This document shows positions 8,736 to 16,882 of a DNA stretch of 64,000 nt, piece after piece. Under the pieces are notes generated by a model. The model saw only the letters and a list, made by a program, of their open reading frames with translations. It was not told the origin of the DNA and did no database searches. The stretch covers positions 1 through 64,000 of the forward strand of contig NZ_FNUJ01000013.1 of the NCBI RefSeq assembly GCF_900107925.1, read 5' to 3'. The stretch is from Amycolatopsis pretoriensis. Its GTDB lineage: Bacteria; Actinomycetota; Actinomycetes; Mycobacteriales; Pseudonocardiaceae. The stretch's first letter is position 1; each line of letters starts with the position of its first letter. The position numbers were made by a program, and so were the translations under genes.

Positions 8736-10469
8736 GTGAGCAGTCCGGACTGGTCCACCCGCACCTTCGGCAACGAGGACCGGCTCCCCCGCGTCCCCGT
8801 CCCCACGCTGGAGGCGAGCGGCCGCCGCTTCCTCGAGTGGTGCGCCCCGCTGCTGACGCCGGAGGAGCTGGCCGAAACCGAGACGGCGCTCGCGCAGTTC
8901 CTCGAAGGCCCCGGGCCCGAGCTGCAGGCCGCGCTCGAGGAGTACGACCGCTCGCCCGGCGTGCGCAGCTGGCTCGACACGTTCTGGCCGTACCGCTACC
9001 TCGGCCGCCGCGACCGGATCGCGCTCAACGCCAACTTCTTCTTCCTGTTCCAGGACTCCCCGCTCGGCCAGGTGGAGCGCGCGGCCGAGCTGACCGCGTC
9101 CGCCGTGGACTACAAGCTGAAGCTCGACGACCAGCTCGTGCCGCCGGTGCTCCTGCGCGGCACGCCGCAGTCGATGGTCCAGCACCAGTACCTGTTCTCG
9201 GCCACGCGCATCCCGGGCGCGCTGATCGACACCGCGCGCACGCGGTTCCCGTCACCCGAGCGGCACATCGTCGTGTTCTCGAAGGGAACGCCGTTCCGCC
9301 TGGACGTCCTCGCCGACGACGGCCGCCCGTACTCGCCGGCCCAGCTGGCCGACGGGCTGCGCGCGATCCTCAAGGACGACCACGTCACCGACGTCCCGGC
9401 CGGGCCCTTCACGACGAAGGCGCGCGCGGAGTGGGCGGCTTCGCGGGCCGCGCTCATCGAAGCGGGCAACGCCGACGCGTTGGAGACCATCGAGACCGCG
9501 TTGTTCTGCCTGTGCCTGGACGACTTCACGCCGTCGGACGCGCTGGAAGCCGGCGATCGGCTGCTGTACGGCGACAACCGGTGGTACGACAAGGCGGTGT
9601 CGCTGATCGTGTTCGAGGACGGCACCGCGGGCATCAACGTCGAGCACTGCGAACTCGACGGCACGACGATCCTCGGCTTCACCGACGCTCTCCTGAGCGG
9701 CTCACGCGAAGAGCGCGAAGCGGCTGAGGGCGTGCCGGGCTACGAAGTCGTCGAGTTCACGCTGACCGACGCTCTCCGCGAAGACGCTCAAGCGGCAGCG
9801 GCGGCTTTCCGCGCGTACGCGGACGCGACGGCGACGCAGACCGTGTCGTTCGACGTCGGCGCCAACCGCGCGAAGGAGCTCGGGATGTCCCCGGACGCCT
9901 TCGCGCAGATGTCGTACCAGCTCGCGCATCGCCGGGCGAAGGGCCTGACGGGCGCGACGTACGAGTCGATCGCGACGCGGCAGTTCCAGAACGGCCGCAC
10001 CGAAGCGATGCGGGTCGTGACGCCGGAGGTCGTGCGCTTCGCCGACGTGATGACCTCTTCGGAAGCTTCTCTCGAGGAAAAGCGTGCCGCGTTCCGTGCC
10101 GCGGCCGCGAAGCACGTTTCGCGGGCGAAGGAGTGCCAGGCCGGGGACGCGCCGGAGCAGCACCTGTGGGAGCTGCAGCTGATCGCGAAGCGCCGTGGAG
10201 ACGCCGCGGACCTGCCGCTGTACTCCTCGCCGGGCTGGCTGAAGTCGCGCGACGACTACCTGAGCACCAGCTCGGCGCCGTCGGTCAACATCCAGTACTT
10301 CGGGTTCGGTTCGACGAGCCCGCAGTGCATCGGCATCGCGTACGTGCTGCTGCCGGACCGGTGGAACATCTACCTGAGCACGCCGAAGCACGTGTCGGCC
10401 GAGATGCACCGCTTCGCCGACGAGCTGGCTGTCGCGGTGCGGGAGCTGCAGGACCTACTGGCCGAGTAG
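8736..10469 (+). CDS. choline/carnitine O-acyltransferase family protein
   Basis: 577 residues of the eukaryote-like carnitine/choline acyltransferase family, uncommon in bacteria. The N-terminus LPRVPVPTLEASGRRFLEW is family-typical. The catalytic His is H304 in VEHCELDG, the block TYESIATRQFQNGRTEAMR matches carnitine acetyltransferase, and the LSTSS motif near residue 505 matches the STS catalytic/binding motif. T422 (in GRTEAM) corresponds to the carnitine-type Thr (Val in choline acetyltransferase). The Arg that binds carnitine's carboxylate (DRHLLGL in the animal enzyme) is Gln475 here (EQHLWEL). The acyl acceptor is therefore probably neither plain carnitine nor choline. GTG 8736 is preferred, GAAGAAGGA just upstream; ATG 8730 is possible. 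Confidence 0.88.
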   Translation: MSSPDWSTRTFGNEDRLPRVPVPTLEASGRRFLEWCAPLLTPEELAETETALAQFLEGPGPELQAALEEYDRSPGVRSWLDTFWPYRYLGRRDRIALNANFFFLFQDSPLGQVERAAELTASAVDYKLKLDDQLVPPVLLRGTPQSMVQHQYLFSATRIPGALIDTARTRFPSPERHIVVFSKGTPFRLDVLADDGRPYSPAQLADGLRAILKDDHVTDVPAGPFTTKARAEWAASRAALIEAGNADALETIETALFCLCLDDFTPSDALEAGDRLLYGDNRWYDKAVSLIVFEDGTAGINVEHCELDGTTILGFTDALLSGSREEREAAEGVPGYEVVEFTLTDALREDAQAAAAAFRAYADATATQTVSFDVGANRAKELGMSPDAFAQMSYQLAHRRAKGLTGATYESIATRQFQNGRTEAMRVVTPEVVRFADVMTSSEASLEEKRAAFRAAAAKHVSRAKECQAGDAPEQHLWELQLIAKRRGDAADLPLYSSPGWLKSRDDYLSTSSAPSVNIQYFGFGSTSPQCIGIAYVLLPDRWNIYLSTPKHVSAEMHRFADELAVAVRELQDLLAE

Positions 10470-11369
10470 GCGCCGCAACCAGGTCAGCCGGGCGGCGCGC
10501 GCTGCCCGGCTGAGCCGCGCTTCGGGTGCCAGCGAGTCGAAGCCGTGGAAGCCACCCGGCCACACGTGCAGCTCCGCCTCGCCGCCCGCCTGCCAGAGGC
10601 GGCTCGCGTAGGCGACGACCTCGTCGCGGAACGTCTCCGCCGTGCCGACGTCCAGGAACGCCGGCGGCAGTCCCGAAAGGTCCGCCGCGCGGGCCGCGGC
10701 CGCGTACGCCGGGACCTCGTCGAGGCCGCCGAGGTACGCCGTCCAGCCGACGTTGTTGGCCGTGCGGTCCCACAACCCGCGGCCGTCGAGGTCGACGGCC
10801 GACGCGGTGTCGTTGCGGTCGTCGAGCATCGGGCAGAGCAGCAGCTGCCCGGCAAGGGACGGCCCGCCGCGGTCGCGGGCCAGCAGCGCGGTCGCCGCCG
10901 CGAGCCCGCCGCCCGCGCTGATCCCGCCGAGCACCAGCGGGCCGGCGAACCGCTCGGCCGTCCACACCAGACCGGCGTAGCAGTCCTCGACCGGCGCCGG
11001 GTACGGGTGTTCGGGGGCGAGCCGGTAGCCGGGCGAAACGATCGTCAGGTCCAGTTCGCCGGCCCAGGCCAGCAGGTTCGGCACGTCGGCGCCGAGGTGG
11101 CTGCCGACGATCGTGCCGCCGCCGTGCACGTAGTACAGGACTCCCGCGCTCGATTCCGGGGTCATGACCAGCAGCGGGACGTCCCCCGCGTGCTCCTCGG
11201 CGACCTTGTGCGCCGGGTAGGCGGCGGCCAGCTCCTCGACGGTCCGGTGCTCGGCCGCGTTCAGCTCGCGCCGGCCGGGGATGTCGTCGAGCGAAGCCAG
11301 CGGCGGCCGGAGGGCGCGCAGCATCTCGACGACGGGCGCCAGCTCCGGGTCGAACGGCGGCGGCGTCAC
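10455..11369 (-). CDS. HSL-type alpha/beta hydrolase (esterase)
   Basis: 304 residues of the hormone-sensitive lipase family: oxyanion motif YVHGGGTIVGS, YRLAPEHPYPA, nucleophile GISAGGG, Asp in LDVGTAETFRDE and His in GGFHGFDS. Such enzymes cut short acyl esters in the cytoplasm. The GTG start overlaps the stop of the upstream methyltransferase gene (GTGA). Its last 15 bp overlap the 3' end of the convergent acyltransferase gene. Co-location with an acyl-ester-forming enzyme suggests it might hydrolyse that ester, but there is no direct support. Confidence 0.85.
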   Translation of the reverse strand: MTPPPFDPELAPVVEMLRALRPPLASLDDIPGRRELNAAEHRTVEELAAAYPAHKVAEEHAGDVPLLVMTPESSAGVLYYVHGGGTIVGSHLGADVPNLLAWAGELDLTIVSPGYRLAPEHPYPAPVEDCYAGLVWTAERFAGPLVLGGISAGGGLAAATALLARDRGGPSLAGQLLLCPMLDDRNDTASAVDLDGRGLWDRTANNVGWTAYLGGLDEVPAYAAAARAADLSGLPPAFLDVGTAETFRDEVVAYASRLWQAGGEAELHVWPGGFHGFDSLAPEARLSRAARAARLTWLRRLLGQ

Positions 11370-12148
11370 GACGCCGGGTCCGAGACGACGAGGACCAGGG
11401 AGCCGTCGAACGTCTCCTGCTCGCGCAGCCTTCCGTAGCGGCGGTCCCACGTGCCGTCGTCGAGGTCGTGCTGCAGCTCGGCGGCGAAGCGGTGGTGCAC
11501 GCGGTCGTCGACGAAGCTCCACGCCGAGCACGACAGCCGCGCGCCCGGGTCGAGCAGGCGTTCCGGCCGGGCGTAGTAGGCCTCGTTGAAGCCGTCGGTG
11601 CAGTCGATCGGGATCGGCACGCCGACGATCGACGTGTGGCCGCCGAGCCCGTCGGCGATGTCGTCGACCGACGGGTAGCGCCGCGCCTCGGTCTCGATCA
11701 CCTCGGGCGCGTAGTCGAGCAGCCAGAACCGCCGCAGCAGCGCGGGATCGCAGGTCAGGATGGCGATCGGGCCGCGGGTGACCCGGCGCAGCTCCTTGAG
11801 CCCGGTCCACAGGTCGTTCCACTGGTGGACGCTGAACGTGCTCATCGCACCCTCGAACGCGCGGTCCGGGAACGGGAGCTTCTCGGCCACCGCGTCGACC
11901 GCCGGCGGCAGGTCCGCCGGGCGCTGCGCGCGCATCGACGCGGACGGCTCGACGGCGGTCACTTCGCGGTCTTCGGGTTCGTACGCGCCGGCGCCCGCGC
12001 CGACGTTCAGCACGGTCCGCGCGTCACCCAGAGCGTCGAGGATGTACTGGCCGATGCGGGGATCCGGCTTGCGGTAGTCGGTGTAGACCCCGCCGATCGC
12101 GCCGTAGTCCGCGTCCCCGGCGCTGCCGTCCGCACGTCGCTGGCTCAT
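11366..12148 (-). CDS. class I SAM-dependent methyltransferase
   Basis: 260 residues. The SAM-binding loop is VLNVGAGAGAYEP, the acidic residue ending beta-2 lies in VTAVEPS, and MSTFSVHQWNDL fits the motif IV region of the UbiE/Methyltransf_11 group. The upstream part YGAIGGVYTDYRKPDPRI resembles the substrate-lid start of small-molecule methyltransferases. It is translationally coupled to the esterase by a GTGA overlap. The promoter should lie in 12149-12245, back-to-back with the glucanase promoter. Substrate unknown. Confidence 0.8.
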   Translation of the reverse strand: MSQRRADGSAGDADYGAIGGVYTDYRKPDPRIGQYILDALGDARTVLNVGAGAGAYEPEDREVTAVEPSASMRAQRPADLPPAVDAVAEKLPFPDRAFEGAMSTFSVHQWNDLWTGLKELRRVTRGPIAILTCDPALLRRFWLLDYAPEVIETEARRYPSVDDIADGLGGHTSIVGVPIPIDCTDGFNEAYYARPERLLDPGARLSCSAWSFVDDRVHHRFAAELQHDLDDGTWDRRYGRLREQETFDGSLVLVVSDPAS

Positions 12149-12245
12149 GACTGAAAACTATCAGCGCGGCGCGCCCGCGAGGACGTTGCTCCGCAGGGCG
12201 CAACCGAACGTCGGACATCCGGCGCAGTCGTCAATTCCTGTCGCA

Positions 12246-12299
12246 AACTTGCGTAAGTTAGTCCAACTATTGCGATTTCCTGTCCAGGATTCGTATGAT
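12246..12299 (+). promoter_or_regulatory. promoter and putative operator of the GH87 genes
   Basis: AACTTGCGTAAGTT (12246-12259) is a near-palindrome lying 24 bp upstream of a -35 box TTGCGA (12270-12275). An 18-bp spacer leads to -10 TATGAT (12294-12299), close to consensus. Exactly the same arrangement (AACTTGC, 24 bp to TTGCGT, 18-bp spacer, TAGAGT) lies before the sugar-importer operon at 18332-18385. CTTGC/ATTGC elements spaced 21 bp recall the CTTGCAG repeats bound by LacI-type maltose regulators in Streptomyces, so the LacI protein at 16883 is the obvious candidate. Confidence 0.65.
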
Positions 12300-12337
12300 C
12301 CGGATCACAGAGGTCCCCACCTGCTGCGGAAAGGCCA

Positions 12338-14608
12338 GTGCCGCCCATGTCTCCCAGCTCTGTCTTCAGCGCGCCCAGAATCCGATACGGAGCACTAGCC
12401 GCGGCGGTGATCGCCGCCGCCGGACTCACGATCGCCGCCGCTCCCGCGGGGAATTCGGCCCTCGCGGCCGGCCGCGGCGCGAGCGTCCCCTTCGTCGAAC
12501 AGGAAGCGGAAACCGCTGCCACCAACGGTTCGGTCATCGGCCCGAACCGCGCGGCGGGCACGCTCGCCGGCGAAGCGTCCGGCCGCAAAGCCGTGACGCT
12601 GTCGGGCCAGGGAAAGTATGTCGAATTCACGCTCACCGCCCCGGCGAACTCGATCGACTTCCGGTTCAGTGTCCCGGATTCGGTGAACGGGACGATCTCG
12701 CTCTACGTCGGCGGCACCCACAACCGCGACATCGCGCTGACGTCGAAGTGGGCCTGGTACTACGGCTCCTACCCCTTCACGAACAACCCGGGTGACGGGC
12801 ACGCGCACCACTTCTACGACGAAACCCGCGCGCTGCTCGGCACGTCCTACCCGGCCGGCACCAAGGTCAAGCTGCAGGTCGACGCCGGCGACGTCCCGGC
12901 GACGATCGACCTCGCCGACTTCGAACAGGTCGGCGCGGCGGCCACGCGACCGGCGAACTCGGTCTCCGTCACCGATTACGGCGCGACGGCCGGCGACACG
13001 AGCGACGACGCGGGCGCGTTCGACTCCGCCGTCGCGGCCGCGAAGAGCCAGGGCAAGGAGGTGTGGATCCCCTCCGGCACCTTCACCCTCGGCCACCACA
13101 TCACGGTCGACCAGGTGACGATCCGGGGCGCCGGGCCCTGGTACTCCGTGCTGACCGGGCCACGCGCCGGGATCTTCGGCAAGGGCGAACCGGCGAGCTG
13201 CGGCACGTCGACGTATCCCGGCAACGCCGCCGTGCCCGGCACGAGCAGCGCGGTGAAGCTGTACGACTTCGCGATCATCGGCCAGGTCGACGCCCGCGTC
13301 GACTGCGACCAGTCCAACGCCATCGGCGGCGCGCTGGGCGGCGGCTCGGTCGTGCAGAACCTGTGGCTGCAGCACACGAAGGTCGGGCTGTGGCTCGACG
13401 GGCCGTTCGACGGGCTCACCGTGTCCGGCAACCGGATCCTCGACCAGACCGCCGACGGGCTGAACCTGCACCAGGGCATCAGCAACGTCACGGTGACGAA
13501 CAACTTCCTGCGCAACACCGGCGACGACGGCCTCGCGATGTGGTCCGAGCACGACGCCGACCACCACAACACGTTCTCGTTCAACACCGTGCTGCTGCCG
13601 ATCCTCGCCAACAACATCGCGATCTACGGCGGGCACGACAACACCGTGTCCGACAACGTCGTGGCCGACAACCAGGACCAGGGCGGCGGCATCCACATCG
13701 CCAACCGGTTCAGCGCGGTGCCGCTGTCCGGGACGACGACGGTCGCGCGCAACACCGCGATCCGCACCGGCGTGCTCGACTCGAACTGGCAGTTCGGCGT
13801 CGGCGCCCTGTGGTTCGACGGCCGCGACTCGGCGATCACCGGCCGCGTCGACGTCACCGACTTGGACCTGCAGGACAACAACTACGAGGCCATCCAGTTC
13901 ATCGACAGCGCCACGACCGACGTGCACTTCACCAACGTCCGGATCACTGGCGCGGGCACGTTCGCGTGGCAGATCCAGGCCAAGCCGACGGGTTCGGTGA
14001 AGAACGTCGTCGCGACCGGCGTCGGGCGCGCGGGTGTCTACAACTGCATGGGTCCGGACGCGATGGCGGGCCTGGCCGACCAGGGCGGCAACTCCGGCTG
14101 GACGACGACGTTCTGCGGCTCGTGGCCGACGCCGGTGTACGGCTCCGACAACGGCGGCACCGCGACGACCACTCCCACCACACCGCCGACCACCACGACG
14201 ACGCCGACCCAGCCGGCCGGGAACCTCGCGCTGCACAAGAGCGTCACGGCGTCCGGTTCGCAGGGTGGCTTCCCCGCTTCGAACGCCGTCGACGGGGACG
14301 CGAACTCCTACTGGGAGAGCGCGAACAACGCGTTCCCGCAGTCGCTGACCGTCGACTTCGGGAGCACGGTTTCCGTGTCGCGGCTGGTGTTGAAGCTGCC
14401 GCCGTCCTCGGCGTGGGGCACCCGCACCCAGACGATCGCGGTCGACGGCGTCAAGGCGGCCGCCGGCTACACGTTCAACCCGGCGTCCGGGAACACGGCG
14501 ACCATCACGTTCCCGGCGACGTCGGCCCGCACCCTGCGGCTGACCTTCACCGGCAACACCGGCTGGCCCGCCGGGCAGCTGTCCGAACTCGAAGCCTATT
14601 CGTCCTGA
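12338..14608 (+). CDS. secreted GH87 alpha-1,3-glucanase/mycodextranase with discoidin domain
   Basis: 756 residues. A signal peptide (hydrophobic AALAAAVIAAAGLTIAAAPA region) is followed by a beta-sandwich carbohydrate-binding-like domain (VEQEAETAATNG to DLADFEQVG, about 50-200). Next comes a right-handed parallel beta-helix, a Thr/Pro linker and a C-terminal F5/8-type discoidin domain (NLALHKSVTASG). The catalytic Asp candidates D373 (QTADGLN) and D396/D397 (NTGDDGLAMW) keep the 23/24 spacing of the three GH87 catalytic Asp residues. The enzyme should cut alpha-1,3 linkages of fungal wall glucan or nigeran outside the cell. GTG 12338 or ATG 12347 may be the start. It leads a two-gene operon. 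Confidence 0.88.
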   Translation: MPPMSPSSVFSAPRIRYGALAAAVIAAAGLTIAAAPAGNSALAAGRGASVPFVEQEAETAATNGSVIGPNRAAGTLAGEASGRKAVTLSGQGKYVEFTLTAPANSIDFRFSVPDSVNGTISLYVGGTHNRDIALTSKWAWYYGSYPFTNNPGDGHAHHFYDETRALLGTSYPAGTKVKLQVDAGDVPATIDLADFEQVGAAATRPANSVSVTDYGATAGDTSDDAGAFDSAVAAAKSQGKEVWIPSGTFTLGHHITVDQVTIRGAGPWYSVLTGPRAGIFGKGEPASCGTSTYPGNAAVPGTSSAVKLYDFAIIGQVDARVDCDQSNAIGGALGGGSVVQNLWLQHTKVGLWLDGPFDGLTVSGNRILDQTADGLNLHQGISNVTVTNNFLRNTGDDGLAMWSEHDADHHNTFSFNTVLLPILANNIAIYGGHDNTVSDNVVADNQDQGGGIHIANRFSAVPLSGTTTVARNTAIRTGVLDSNWQFGVGALWFDGRDSAITGRVDVTDLDLQDNNYEAIQFIDSATTDVHFTNVRITGAGTFAWQIQAKPTGSVKNVVATGVGRAGVYNCMGPDAMAGLADQGGNSGWTTTFCGSWPTPVYGSDNGGTATTTPTTPPTTTTTPTQPAGNLALHKSVTASGSQGGFPASNAVDGDANSYWESANNAFPQSLTVDFGSTVSVSRLVLKLPPSSAWGTRTQTIAVDGVKAAAGYTFNPASGNTATITFPATSARTLRLTFTGNTGWPAGQLSELEAYSS

Positions 14609-14620
14609 GAGGTGATGACG

Positions 14621-16795
14621 ATGTCCCGCATTCCCGCTCTGCTCGCCGTCGCGCTCGCCGCGTCCGGCCTGACCGTGCTGTCCGGCGGTGTCCCCGCCGC
14701 GGCCGCGACCTGCCCGACGACGGCGTCCGGCGGCGCGAGTGTGCCGTTCCGGACCGTCGAGGCCGAGTGTTCCGCCACGAACGGCTCGGCGGTCGGCCCC
14801 GACTACACGCAAGGCAGCATCGCTTCGGAGGCGTCCGGACGGCAGGCCGTGCGGATCACGACCGGCCAGTACGTCGAGTTCACGCTGCCCGCGGCGGCCA
14901 ACTCGATCAACGTCCACTACAACCTGCCCGACGGCTCGTCCGGCCGGCTTTCGGTGTCCGTCAACGGGTCCACGCTCGCCCTGCCCGTGACCTCGCGTTA
15001 CACCTATGTGGACACCGGCTTCATCACGGGCTCGAAGACGCACCACTTCTTCGACGACGCACGCCTGCTGCTCGGGCAGAACCTGGCGGCGGGCGCGAAG
15101 GTCCGGGTGCAGGCGAACTCCGGTGACGTCGGCCAGGCGACCATCGACCTCGCCGACTTCGAACAGGTCGGCGGCGCGGGTTCGAAGCCGTCGGCCGCGT
15201 TGTCGGTGACGGACTACGGCGCCACGGCGAACGACTCTTCCGACGACTCGCAGGCGTTCCGGAACGCGCTTTCGGCGGCGCGGTCACAGGGTCGCGAGGT
15301 CTGGGTCCCGTCCGGACGGTTCGAAATCGGGTCGGCTCTGCAGATCGACCAGACGACGGTCCGCGGCGCGGGTCAGTGGTACACGGTGTTGCACGGCAAC
15401 AACATCTTCAACAACGGCAGCGCGTCCGGGAACATCAAGCTGTACGACTTCGCGGTCTTCGGGGACGTGACCGAGCGGAACGACGGCAGCCCCGACAACG
15501 CGTTCCACGGCGTCCTCGGCACCGGCTCGGTCGTGAGCGGCCTGTGGATCCAGGACACGAAGTGCGGGCTGTGGCTGATGAACGGCGCGTCGTCGAACCT
15601 GACGATCGAGAACAACCGCATCCTCGACACCCAGGCCGACGGCGTGAACTTCGACGGCGCGGTAACCAATTCGACACTGCGCAACAACTACTTGCGCAAC
15701 AACGGCGACGACGGGCTCGCGCTGTGGTCCAACGGCCAGGCCGACTCGGGCAACTCGCTGGTCAACAACACGGTCGTGCAGCCGAACCTGGCCAACGGCA
15801 TCGCGCTGTACGGCGGCTCGAACAACACAGTGAGCGGCAACTTGGTCCAGGACACCAACGCCCTCGGCGGCGGGTACCTGGTCGCGAACCGGTTCAACTC
15901 GGTGCCGCTGGGCGGCACGGTGACACTGTCGAACAACACGGCGCTGCGAGCCGGGGCACTCGACCCGAACTGGAAGTTCGGCGTCGGCGCGTTGTGGTTC
16001 GACGCGCGCGACCAGGCGATCACCGGCGTGACGATCCGCGTCACCGGGTTCACCGCGATCCAGAGCCCGTACGAGGCGATCCAGTTCATCGACGGCAACG
16101 GCGCGGGCAAGCAGATCCAGGGCATCACGATCGACGGCGTCTCGGTGCAGGGCGTCGGGACGTTCGTGGCGCAGTCGCAGACGCAGGGGTCGGTGTCGAT
16201 CAGCAACCTGACGGCGTCCGGCGTCGGCGTCACCGGGACGTACAACTGCCCGTACCCGACCTCGATCCCCCGCATGACGTTCGGCGGGTCCGGCAACAGC
16301 GGCTGGACCGGCACGTGGAGTGACTGCTCGACGTGGCCGGCGCCGAACTCGGGGCCGCCGCAGCCCCCGACGTCCGGCAGCAACCTCGCGCGGGGCAAGG
16401 CGATCAGCGCGTCGGCGTCCGTGGGTGGTTTCCCGCCGTCGAACGCGAATGACGGGGACGCCAACTCGTACTGGGAGAGCGCGAACAACGCGTTCCCGCA
16501 GACGCTGACCGTGGACCTGGGCGCGGCGGCGTCGATCAACAAGGTGACGCTGCGCCTGCCGCCGTCGTCGGCGTGGGGCGCGCGGACCCAGACGGTGACG
16601 ATCTCGGGCAGCACGGACGGCGGTTCGTACACGACGCTGGTGGGTTCGCGCGGCTACGCGTTCGACCCGGCATCCGGCAACACGGCGTCGGCGTCTTTCA
16701 CGGCGACGTCGCAACGTTTCGTCCGGTTGACGTTCACCGGTAACACCGGCTGGCCCGCGGGCCAGGTGTCCGAGTTCGAGGTGGCGGCTTCGTAG
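14621..16795 (+). CDS. secreted GH87 alpha-1,3-glucanase/mycodextranase, tandem paralogue
   Basis: About 724 residues, colinear with the preceding gene over its whole length: signal peptide, N-terminal beta-sandwich, beta-helix, short linker and discoidin domain. The three GH87 Asp candidates are D340 (TQADGVN) and D363/D364 (NNGDDGLALW), again 23 residues apart. ATG 14621 is chosen because AGAGG lies about 8 bases upstream; GTG 14612 and ATG 14615 are in frame. Only 12 bp separate it from the first glucanase, and a strong hairpin follows. Near-identical stretches around the discoidin domains point to local duplication. The linker is shorter and less Thr-rich than in its partner. Confidence 0.87.
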   Translation: MSRIPALLAVALAASGLTVLSGGVPAAAATCPTTASGGASVPFRTVEAECSATNGSAVGPDYTQGSIASEASGRQAVRITTGQYVEFTLPAAANSINVHYNLPDGSSGRLSVSVNGSTLALPVTSRYTYVDTGFITGSKTHHFFDDARLLLGQNLAAGAKVRVQANSGDVGQATIDLADFEQVGGAGSKPSAALSVTDYGATANDSSDDSQAFRNALSAARSQGREVWVPSGRFEIGSALQIDQTTVRGAGQWYTVLHGNNIFNNGSASGNIKLYDFAVFGDVTERNDGSPDNAFHGVLGTGSVVSGLWIQDTKCGLWLMNGASSNLTIENNRILDTQADGVNFDGAVTNSTLRNNYLRNNGDDGLALWSNGQADSGNSLVNNTVVQPNLANGIALYGGSNNTVSGNLVQDTNALGGGYLVANRFNSVPLGGTVTLSNNTALRAGALDPNWKFGVGALWFDARDQAITGVTIRVTGFTAIQSPYEAIQFIDGNGAGKQIQGITIDGVSVQGVGTFVAQSQTQGSVSISNLTASGVGVTGTYNCPYPTSIPRMTFGGSGNSGWTGTWSDCSTWPAPNSGPPQPPTSGSNLARGKAISASASVGGFPPSNANDGDANSYWESANNAFPQTLTVDLGAAASINKVTLRLPPSSAWGARTQTVTISGSTDGGSYTTLVGSRGYAFDPASGNTASASFTATSQRFVRLTFTGNTGWPAGQVSEFEVAAS

Positions 16796-16811
16796 CTCGG
16801 CGTTCGGACGG

Positions 16812-16842
16812 GCCCGTACCGGTCTCCTGGACCGGTACGGGC
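16812..16842 (+). terminator. terminator after the GH87 pair
   Basis: A perfect 12-bp stem GCCCGTACCGGT / ACCGGTACGGGC around a 7-nt loop, followed by TTGTC. It lies 17 bp after the second glucanase stop and separates that operon from the LacI gene. Confidence 0.85.
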
Positions 16843-16873
16843 TTGTCATACTTTTGCGCCCAGTTGCTGTAAA
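16843..16873 (+). promoter_or_regulatory. possible promoter of the LacI gene, leaderless transcript
   Basis: TTGTCA (16843-16848) and TGTAAA (16868-16873) are 19 bp apart. The -10 ends 9 bp before the ATG of the regulator, and no Shine-Dalgarno sequence is visible, so transcription would begin at or next to the start codon. TTTGCG and GTTGC elements inside the spacer resemble those of the two glucan promoters and may allow self-repression. Confidence 0.4.
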
Positions 16874-16882
16874 GTTTCACTC

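Noticed and set aside
12395..15046. 883-codon open frame antisense to the two glucanase genes
   Set aside because: Composition is Val/Arg/Gly shadow of the real genes, no domain, and the opposite strand has full GH87 proteins.
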